Assembly (NCBI RefSeq): GCF_001443605.1
Contig: NZ_CP013118.1
Location: forward strand, 310,001 to 374,000
DNA length: 64,000 bases
Reading direction: 5' to 3'
From: Salinivirga cyanobacteriivorans
GTDB taxonomy: Bacteria > Bacteroidota > Bacteroidia > Bacteroidales > Salinivirgaceae
Shown here: positions 1-9,100 of the stretch, one piece after another
Layout: every line of letters begins with the position of its first letter
Position numbering within the stretch: position 1 is the stretch's first letter
The notes under the pieces: model-generated
Told to the model about the DNA's origin: nothing
Seen by the model: only the letters and a program-made list of their open reading frames with translations
Databases searched by the model: none
Position numbers and translations under genes: made by a program

Positions 1-1590
1 GGCCGTGTCCACAGCACCGCCATTGTACACGATCCAGGTGCTGTCGTTAATCTGTTCCAGAGAGTCAATGGGGTTATCCACGTTCACCGTGTCACCGGGT
101 GTGGGAATATCGCCACCGCCGGGTCCGCCCCCTGGGCCGCCCCCACCGTTGCCTCCGCCATAATTGAACGTAACACTGTCGCCCCGCATGGCGGATACGG
201 TGCCGGAAGCCATCTTGTTGTAAAGGGTCACCTCCATATCCTCGAACCGGGTGCGAATGCTTACATTGAACAGCGGCATATTGAGTCTGCCCCGACCTGT
301 AAACTGGGTGCCGTTTTGTGATTCTATCTCATCAATGGTCATGGGGAAGGTTCCTGCAAGAATGATATCCAAGGGCTCCAGATCCTCACGCAGCAATTCA
401 TCATCAATTTCCGGTGGTTCCAGCTGTGGATTACATTCGTTGTTGAGCGGTTCCAACTCATTGGTGGTAAAGCTGCGCTCCATGGTGGGTTCGCTCATGT
501 AGCCGCCACAAACGGCCCTGACACGATAGTTGTAGGCCGTGGATGGTGACAACGACTGGATCATGGCCGTTTCTCCCACAGTGTCGATGATGCGCCACTC
601 CTCGCCCACATCAGCATCGGTGGGCATAAACTCCACCCGGAACTGTTCGCTACCCGGGCGGGCCACCCAGCTTATGCGGGCCTGTGTGATTTCCACTTCG
701 CTGTGGGTGGGGTTAAGCGGTGTCTGACAGGCCGAACCATATTGGAACATGATGGGTTCTGAATGGCCCTGATTCTTAAAACTCACCTGGTTGGAGGGGT
801 CACTGGCCGTAACCCGGCACACGTAATGCGAACCGGGATTAAGCACCGGGTACGACGGCCCCCAGATCAGGGTGGTCATGGGCAATTGATAACTGTACGT
901 GCTTGGCATGCTCCCTGCCGTGACAATGGGATCGGCGTTGGCCGGGACTTCCCACAGTTCGAGTTCATACTGTATTTGATATCCACCCGAAGGGATTACG
1001 GAATTTTGAGGTATCCAGGAAAACATTACATTTTGCACGGCACCGGGGTCGAGTTGGGCGCCATCGGCCGGTTGTACAATGGCAGGCGGATCATTGAGCA
1101 TGACCCAGGCCATGGTAATGGCCGTGTTGGATATGACCACGTTGCGGCGGGGTTCCAGCACCTGCAGCTTGATGGTGTAATTGCCCTCGGGAAGCCGGCC
1201 ATTGGGCATGAAGCTGCCCCACGAACCGTTGAGCAACTGAAAGGCACCAGGTTGAAAATACGGTTCCAGCGCCACACCCAGGTTTTGAGGTATGCCACCC
1301 TGAAGGGTATAGTCTGGCACAATGGCATTGGGACTGGTTTGGATGGTAAATCCCGGGCCTTCGAAAATAAATCGCAGGCGCACATCGAGCGATGGGGTGG
1401 TGACATCGTTGAGCAGCAGGTTCACGTTTATGCGTGAAGTATTGCCCGGTACAAAACCACTTACTGTGGATGGTGCGGGTCCGGCAATGGTCATATTGGC
1501 CTGCACAGGATATTGCTGCGCATGCCCGGGTTGTAAACCCATGACACCGTAAATAATTAAAAACAAAATCGTACGTAAAACCTGCTTCAT
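1..1590 (-). CDS. Secreted fn3/TANFOR-like surface protein, 3' end beyond window
   Basis: Open without a stop from an ATG at 1588-1590 to the left edge (530 codons seen; C-terminus missing). Residues 1-24 form a signal peptide ending near GHAQ. Residues 25-165 are a beta-rich domain of the kind often labelled TANFOR in Bacteroidota (from memory, unverified). Two beta-sandwich segments follow at about 168-285 and 290-375; the second has the fibronectin III pattern (NYRVRAVC near its end). Residues 375-465 hold another beta domain with a GTGRGRLNMP-like stretch, then a Gly-rich linker (GGGNGGGGPGGG) at about 478-495. It follows the five-gene surface block on the same strand but is separated from it by 445 bp of repeats, so it may have its own promoter. 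Its bases look GC-richer than most of the window. Role inferred: exported adhesin or surface scaffold. Confidence 0.75.
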   Translation of the reverse strand, partial: MKQVLRTILFLIIYGVMGLQPGHAQQYPVQANMTIAGPAPSTVSGFVPGNTSRINVNLLLNDVTTPSLDVRLRFIFEGPGFTIQTSPNAIVPDYTLQGGIPQNLGVALEPYFQPGAFQLLNGSWGSFMPNGRLPEGNYTIKLQVLEPRRNVVISNTAITMAWVMLNDPPAIVQPADGAQLDPGAVQNVMFSWIPQNSVIPSGGYQIQYELELWEVPANADPIVTAGSMPSTYSYQLPMTTLIWGPSYPVLNPGSHYVCRVTASDPSNQVSFKNQGHSEPIMFQYGSACQTPLNPTHSEVEITQARISWVARPGSEQFRVEFMPTDADVGEEWRIIDTVGETAMIQSLSPSTAYNYRVRAVCGGYMSEPTMERSFTTNELEPLNNECNPQLEPPEIDDELLREDLEPLDIILAGTFPMTIDEIESQNGTQFTGRGRLNMPLFNVSIRTRFEDMEVTLYNKMASGTVSAMRGDSVTFNYGGGNGGGGPGGGPGGGDIPTPGDTVNVDNPIDSLEQINDSTWIVYNGGAVDTA

Positions 1591-1624
1591 AACTTTATTT
1601 CTGTTTTGCTGTTGCTTTTTTTTT

Positions 1625-1775
1625 AACCACTAAGAACACAAAGACTAACTGAACATCTGTGAACAAAGCCGGAATTCTGCCATTTGCATACTCCTACTCA
1701 CCGCTTTGACACAGAGTCCACTAAATTTGAAGCTTCCGTTGTGCTTCCTCCGTGTACTTCCTGTCCTCCGTGGTT
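1625..1775. repeat. 150-bp inverted-end repeat, copy 1 (diverged)
   Basis: Starts with AACCACTAAGAACACAAAGA and ends with TCCTCCGTGGTT, whose reverse complement again begins AACCACGGAGGA, so the unit has imperfect inverted ends of about 20 bp. The core carries CTCCTACTCACCGC as in the other copies. This copy has the most altered right half. Confidence 0.8.
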
Positions 1776-1783
1776 TAATTTTT

Positions 1784-1933
1784 AACCACTAAGAGCACTA
1801 AGACCGACTGAACATCTGCGAGCAAAACCGAAACGCCGCCAGTTGTATGCTCCTACTCACCGCCTTGCTACAAGGAACACAGGGGAAATACTATCTTCGT
1901 TTTTACTCCGTGTTCCTTGTGTCCTCCGTGGTT
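1784..1933. repeat. 150-bp inverted-end repeat, copy 2
   Basis: Same family as copy 1, 8 bp after it. Begins AACCACTAAGAGCACTAAGA, has the core CTACTCACCGCCTTGC and ends GTCCTCCGTGGTT. Together the two copies fill most of the 445-bp gap between the FISUMP lipoprotein gene and the partial fn3 gene. Confidence 0.85.
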
Positions 1934-1964
1934 TATTCTTTTAACACATTCCTAAAAACAAATT

Positions 1965-2000
1965 CAAAAAACATCGATTAACTACAAATAACCGTTAATC
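1965..2000 (-). terminator. Weak candidate terminator after FISUMP gene
   Basis: On the minus strand a 7-bp stem GATTAAC/GTTAATC with an 11-nt loop is followed by GATGTTTTTT. It lies 36 bp beyond the stop of the lipoprotein gene. The stem is AT-rich and the T-run starts four bases late, so this is tentative. Confidence 0.35.
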
Positions 2001-2035
2001 ACTTTTTTAACTCCATCTTTTAGTTTTATCATTTT

Positions 2036-3091
2036 CTAGTCTTTTACGCAACGAACTGAAACGCCTCTTCTTTTAGTTAAGCTATAACGAGAAATTCGTG
2101 TACTAATAGAATATAAAGCCCGCATCCAAACATCATCTACGCCGTTTGTTGTTGAGCTAAGATAATATCCACATAAAGGATTAAAAAAAGTACCACCACC
2201 GTGGCGAAATTTTCCTGGAAGGCCATTAAATCCGCTTGTTCCAAATTCACTGTCTTTACTTATGGTGTTGCTATATCCCCACAGATTTGCAAAACCAGCT
2301 AACTTACTGCCTTCGTTGATTCCACGGTCAGCAAATGAGGTATCAGCATCAGCCTGGCTCATACCCAACTCCATTTCAAGGGTTTTCCATTCATCATCGG
2401 AAGGGACATGCCAACCATCGGGACAGAGGTTTCCGGTAATTACGGCATGCCCGTTATAAAGGGGTCCGTAAGTATCGGCATATAGATATTCATTATTGTC
2501 ATACCAACAATATGCACCAGTTGTATTGTTACTCCAGGCAGAATCAGATACAGCTAATTCAATAGGCTCACCATCATTATACGTAATAGTTTTCAGGTTT
2601 TCGGCCATCCATTCCTGTTCACCGATGATTACGGTTTGGTAGGTATTGCCATCGATATCAGTAACGCCATTACCCCACTCTATACCCTTTTTAAGGTTGA
2701 TATCAATGGAATCGCTTGCTTGAAGACCCTCTTCATCAACAGCGACTACATGAATCCCATGACTACCCAATGATTCGCCGGCTGTCATCCACTCCGTTCT
2801 GAACGGACTTTCATTTATCGAGCTGATCATACTATCATCTACATGAATATCAACCCGGGACAGATTATCATCAGGGTCATTTACAGAAATTATGATTGTG
2901 ATGGTATCACCCTCTGCAAATTCAGCTCCCGCTAACGGTTCGAATACAACACAATCGGGGGCTTCATTTACCTCTATCTCTTCTTGTGATTCATCTGTTT
3001 CTTCCTGCTCTTCTTCGCATGCTGCAACGAGCATCAGAGTGGCAAAAGCCATTAGCAGCAAACTGATCTTTAAATAATATTGTTTTTTCAT
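2036..3091 (-). CDS. FISUMP-domain lipoprotein with Ig-like domain
   Basis: 351 aa. A lipoprotein signal peptide ends in the lipobox LVAAC (Cys25), followed by an acidic stretch rich in E/D, which predicts an outer-membrane or surface-anchored lipoprotein. Residues about 45-130 look like a bacterial Ig-like domain (NDPDDNLSRVDI). Residues about 140-351 carry the Fibrobacter succinogenes major paralogous (FISUMP) domain: DIDGNTYQTVIIGEQEWMAE, LCPDGWHVPSDDEW and the terminal GVSVRCVKD are its usual landmarks. FISUMP domains are common in surface proteins of Bacteroidota and Fibrobacterota; their biochemical role is not settled. The gene starts 27 bp after the stop of the SprB-repeat giant on the same strand, so the two are probably co-transcribed. 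Confidence 0.85.
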   Translation of the reverse strand: MKKQYYLKISLLLMAFATLMLVAACEEEQEETDESQEEIEVNEAPDCVVFEPLAGAEFAEGDTITIIISVNDPDDNLSRVDIHVDDSMISSINESPFRTEWMTAGESLGSHGIHVVAVDEEGLQASDSIDINLKKGIEWGNGVTDIDGNTYQTVIIGEQEWMAENLKTITYNDGEPIELAVSDSAWSNNTTGAYCWYDNNEYLYADTYGPLYNGHAVITGNLCPDGWHVPSDDEWKTLEMELGMSQADADTSFADRGINEGSKLAGFANLWGYSNTISKDSEFGTSGFNGLPGKFRHGGGTFFNPLCGYYLSSTTNGVDDVWMRALYSISTRISRYSLTKRRGVSVRCVKD

Positions 3092-3118
3092 GTTGTATAA
3101 TTTTTTTCTGTTTATTTA

Positions 3119-6100
3119 TTAAATCACAATTAATTTCACGAATCGATATTCATCTTTGGCCCGGATGCGTAAAAAGTACATGCCGCGTTCCAGGGATTTT
3201 AATTTCAATGCCCACTGGTGCGTCTCAGCCTTTCCAAATTCCTTATATATGACAACCTCACCCTGGTTATCAATTAATTCTACTTTAGTGTTGTATGGAT
3301 CGAATAAATCGATCAGTAGAAGCGCATCTTCACTAGCCGGGTTGGGCGAAACTGTTACAGACCTGAATACTCCCTGTTGGTTTTTCATTCCGCCGTTTCC
3401 GTTGTTGAAACCCTCCACGGTGACCGATTTGTAATGCTCTGCAATACAATTACCCGTATAGGTGATTAATCCGGCCATATATCCGCCCTCCTGGGTGGTT
3501 TGGGTGTGTATTTCATAGTCATATTCTTCCAAAAGATTGAATGACGACGGGACAAGCCAATTCAATGAATCGGGCATTGGCCATGAAATGTCAATCATAA
3601 TCAGCGTATCATGCACCTGCGCTGATGTGGGCATCAATAGCGTGGCATCTGCCTCGTAGCTGTATGCAATTACTTCTGTGGAATCATGGGCAAAACACCC
3701 CTCCGGTGAATACAGCTCAAGACTGTATAGTCCGGGCGATTCAATATTTAACTCCCGCTCCTGACCTACCATGTTATTATTTTTGAACCACAGGTATGTA
3801 TGATCGTTGTAAACCGCATCAAGGGTTTTGGTTTGGTTGGCACACAAATGCAATGTATCGGGCAGTACTGTGACCAGTGGATCGGGATTTTGCAGGATCA
3901 CGCGACCGGTATCGGCACAATTATGTGCATCAACCAATTGATAGCTATAGGCTCCGGCACTGAGCAGCTCCAGGGCATCGCCCGATTCGCCGTTACTCCA
4001 ATAAATGTGAAAAGGTGCCGTACCACCAATGGGTTGGGTCTGTATGTAACCTGTACTGTCGTTAAAACAAACAGGATCAGAAACATTAACCTTGTTTAAG
4101 AAAAGCGAATCAGGTTGAATTAGTTCCACTTCCACTGTATCTACACAATTGTGTTTATCGGCGACATAAACGGTATATGAACCGGCAGCAAGCGATTGAA
4201 TTTCCATGCCGTATCCCGATTCGCCGTTTAGTGTGACCTCGTATGGTGGAGAGCCCTGCGATGGGGCAAGGCTAATGCTACCCGTTTGTCCGCCGTAGCA
4301 CAGCGGATTGACAATATCTGTCAGCTCCACATCTGTTCCGGGCACATATTCAAGCTCCACAGCCTTTTCAATAAAGCAATTGTGCTCATCAATGATTTGC
4401 ACGGTATGCTGCCCAATGGCAAGACTATTCAGTTGCAGGGTATCTTCAAATGTTATGGCCGAATCGGGCAATAAATAGGGTGCTGTACCTCCTTCCATTG
4501 AAATATTCAGGGTTCCGTTTTCCATATGGCAATACGAGGGCAAAGCTTCAAAAATATTAAATTTCAGTGAATCGGGTTCTGTTAAGGTGAATGCAGCACT
4601 GTCTTCACAATTGTTTTTGTCGCGGGTAAAAATGGAAATTTCCCCAGCGGTCAATTGATCATAGAATGTTTGCTGGGCAAAGTTATTCGGTTGATTGATA
4701 CTAAAATAGTATGGTGCTGTGCCTCCACCGGCTGCAAGTTGCACCCAGCCCGATGAGTCATTTTTACATTGCAAATTTGAAAAATCAGCCACAGCGCCTT
4801 CAAGCGGCTCGGGCTGACCAACTTCAATCTCTATAGAATCCACACAACCGACAATATCTTTTGCCATGGCCCAATAAGTACCCGCTGGAAGGTCTGTATA
4901 CTTTCTTTGCGTAGTAAAAGGGGTATTTTTCAGGGCAAACAGGTACTCGCCGGCATCCCAGCCGCCCAGGGCATTCAGCGATGCCATGCCATCGGCATTA
5001 CCATAGCATTTGACCGGGGTTGGAGCAGCCATTGCGCTTAATGGAGCTACCGGCTGATTGATATTGATCGGTGGTAAAACTCCGGTTGAGTCTGTGGTTT
5101 CATCATGACAATTGTGGGCATCAAATACTTTGACATGATAAGATCCTGTCGGAAGCAGTATGGTATCATTTTGCTGGGCAGATTGCCATGCTTCGCCATC
5201 AGCTCGCCATGAAAGGTTGTATGGTGCTGTCCCGCCCATGATCTCCACGGCGAGATTTCCGCTGGCTTCGCCATAGCATATCACGTCACTTGAAAACACC
5301 TGTGATTGAACAGGTTCAGGAGGAATAAGCTCATAGGAGGTATTGTACTGACAATTATTGGTATCACTCACGGCTATGGTATACGTGCCACCCGGTAAAT
5401 TATCGATTGTATCAAATCCATTGATGACCTGATTATTCTCATCATACCAATTCGCAACAAATGGCGGGGCATCGCCTGTGATGGCCACTGAAAGCGTTCC
5501 ATCCTCGGTGTAGTTGCACGAAGGAATGGTTATATTTTGCATGCTGACCTCGGGTCCACCAATATCACTCAGAGTTACCTGTGCGGTGTAGGTACAGAGA
5601 TTTTCATCAGTCAGTGTAAATGCATATATGCCTGCGAAAAGGCTGTCAATGGCGAATTGTGGCGGCACAGAATCGTTGGTCCAGTCAATGGCAATACTGC
5701 CTGTTCCACCGGATGCAGCAACTTCCACAGAGCCGTTGTTCTGTGTACAGGTGGGTCTTACCAGCGTCAACACTTCATGACTGATGGCTGAGGGCTCATC
5801 AACCCAAACAGAATCTGATGCAGAGCAGCCTTTATTATCTGCAACCTGCAAAAAGTAATTGCCTGAAGAAATGCTATCAAAATAGCCGGAAGATGTGTTG
5901 CCGGTTTCCAGATTAAACAAATAACCACCATTTCCTCCTGTTATTTCAACTTCTACGCTTCCATCGTTTCCTCCATTGCATAAGGGTTGTGTGATACCAA
6001 TATTGGTAATCTGCATGGAATCGGGTTGTGGCACTAGTAGAACAGTAGAATCAATACAATTCAACGAATCCCGCACGTAAAAACGATGATTGCCAGCCTC

Positions 6101-9100
6101 AAGGTCCGTAAAACCGGTTAACTCGGTCCACAGAAGATCCTCACCAGCATACTCATAGTTTGCCCATCCACCACTGGCAAATAGTGCCACGGCACCATTG
6201 GTTTCGCCAAAACAGCGAACCGGCGTCATCTCCACAGTATCAAGTGCAAGCACCAATTCCGGTTCCTGAACGGTTACCTGATTAAGTACAGAGTCGTGTG
6301 GTGCACATCCATGCTCATCGGTGACCTCTAGCTTGTAAATTCCCGCATTCAGGTTGATGATTTCTTTTGTTGTGCCTACCTGTTGGCTTAGGGTATCGAA
6401 CCACTGGTAGGTATACGAGGGTGTACCGCCGGCAGGGTTCACATTGGCAGCGCCCGAGGCTCCTCCTTTGCATACTACCGGAGTAGTTGAAAATGCAAGA
6501 GTTATTGGCTCCGGCTGTGCAATGGAGTGCGAACGGCTAACCTGGCAATTGTTGGGGTCGCTGACTACGAGTTCATAGTTTCCGGCAGACAGCTCTTGAA
6601 ATTGGAAATCGTTCTCCACGTCCTGATAGAGGATGCTGTCGCCATGCAGGGTCAGGCTATATTGATCTGCAGCGTTCCAGTCAATTCCACCGGTTATAAG
6701 ACCGGTATACTGGCCATTTGAATAATTGTGGCATGAAGGTTCCAGGATATCTTCGTTAACGATTTGCAGGGTGTCAGGCTCATTGAGCGTCACTTCTGCC
6801 TCATAGCGGCACCCGTGATCGTCGGTCAACTCAGTCTGATAAGTGCCCGCGCCAACATCACTGATCATAAAATTATGTACGTCAATAGGTTGCACATCTC
6901 CGTCACCGGAAAAATTCAGGGTGTAGCCGGGCGAGCCTCCTGAAATTTCAATCAATACACTATCTGTTAATCCATTACATCGTATGGCATAACCGTTATG
7001 ATCACTCAGCGTGAATTGGTGTGCAAAATCGGGCGGGTCGTTCACCTGCACGGAGTCCATGAATACGCAACCCTTCTGATCTTCAAGATGGTACGCATAT
7101 GCTCCTTCGGAGAGACTGTCAACGATCATACCGGGCATGGTATCGGATTGATATACTAAGCTGTAAATACCATTACCTCCCGTGGGTACAACCTCAAAAC
7201 TACCGTCAGCACTACCGGGGCAATTGGCATCGGTTACAATTATATCATTTGCAAGTAATGAATCGGGTTCAGTAACTTCAATGGAGTCGAGCACCACACA
7301 ATTTTGCGTATCGCGCAAAAACACTGGATGCATACCAGCCTGCAGGGCATTGAAAGTATGGGTAGAATCATGATTCGCCCAGTTTGCCGAATCCATGGAA
7401 AAAGCGTACATCGTCCAACCACCGCTTGCCAGTGCAGTTAACGTCCCGTCAACATCGCCATGGCAGGTGGGTTGTGTAAACTGGAGGTTGAGATCAAGGG
7501 CCATTTCGGGTGAACCGATGTGCACAGAATCGCCATGAATGGCTGTGGCCGGACAATTGTTGATATCGGTCAGAGAAACCGTGTAATGACCCGGTGCCAG
7601 CGATGAAAAATCAGCCGTGGTTTCACTAAAAGCAATGGTATCCTGCCCTGCTCCGTTGTACCAGGCCGAATATGAAGGTGTGCCACCTTCCACATTCAAA
7701 GAAATGATACCGTCGGTATCTCCAAAGCATGTAATATCTGTATGATTAAGCGTGTAGGTTAATTCATCAGGTTGATCAACTGTGATGGCTGTACTGGTAT
7801 TGCAACCTGTAGCTGTCTCCACAACTTCAATCACATAATCTCCGGCAGGGATGTCGTTCAATGAATTATTCAAGGTTTCATCGTGAAAGGAATCGGTTTG
7901 CAGTACCGTTCCATTGAGGCTATCCTGGTAAATGGTTAGCATTTTTTCGGTAAGTGTATCGTGCGAGGCTGAATATGCGATAAAACCATCCGCATAGCCA
8001 TAACAGGTAGGCTCGTTTTTTTGAGAAATTTCCAATAGTATTGGATTGGGGTTTTTTAACTGAACAATTTCATAAGACCCATCCGCAGGAAATCGACAAC
8101 CGTTAGCGTCTTTCAGCGCAAGTGGATAAATACTTGCTTCCAGATTGCTTATGGTATATGTATCATCAAAGGAAATCGAATCAGTATCTACAAAAAGCTT
8201 ATACCCCGGCACACCACCACTGCCGAGTACCTCGATTGAGCCATCTTCAGAACCACTACAGGTAGGATTAATTGTATTTAGAATATCAAGCTTAAGTGAA
8301 TCAGGCTGCTCCAAAATAAGACTATCTTCCAACACGCAATTATTGGCATCGGTAACTGTATAATGATGTGTTCCGGCAGTTAAATTCTGTGATATAGAAT
8401 CTGTTGTGTAATTGTTCTCATCATAGTGGATTGTATAACCTGGTGTGCCACCGCTGGCAATGGTCATAATACTGGTAGATTGACCATGGCAACGAATACC
8501 AAAACCGTTATGCTCCTGGTAATCAAAACTCAAAAACAACGGATCAGGTTCGGTAATGGAGAAGCGATGATCAATACTACAGCCTTTCTCATTTTCGATC
8601 GTTAAAACATATGATCCAGCTCTTAATTGAAAAATTGTGTCAATTGAATTAAAGTTACGCGGAAGTCCATTGAGGTGAAAAACCAAATCACTATATGGAC
8701 CCTGAATCTCAAAACTATATTGGCCGGTTTTCCCGCCATGACATTCAACATTAGTAGAGTCTGTGTTAACCACCCTGAGTTTTTCCGGGTCTTCCAATTC
8801 AAAAAAAGTAGTATCTGAAAAGCAACCATCTTGATTTTCAACATAATACATATATTTTTCGGCAGGTAGTTTTATAAATGTGTATTGCTCATCAGGCGTC
8901 GGATTGGATTTGTATGTTTGTCCGGAGAAAACAGCATCAAGATGATAAATATATTCACTACCTTTTATATTATCCTTATCACCAGGGTTGTGTCCATTGC
9001 CATCCGGAATTGACAACTGGATGGTACCTGTGTTGGAACCGGGACAATCAGGTTTGGTTGTGGCAGAAACCTCCACTTTCAAAGGTGGGGGTGCCGCCAC

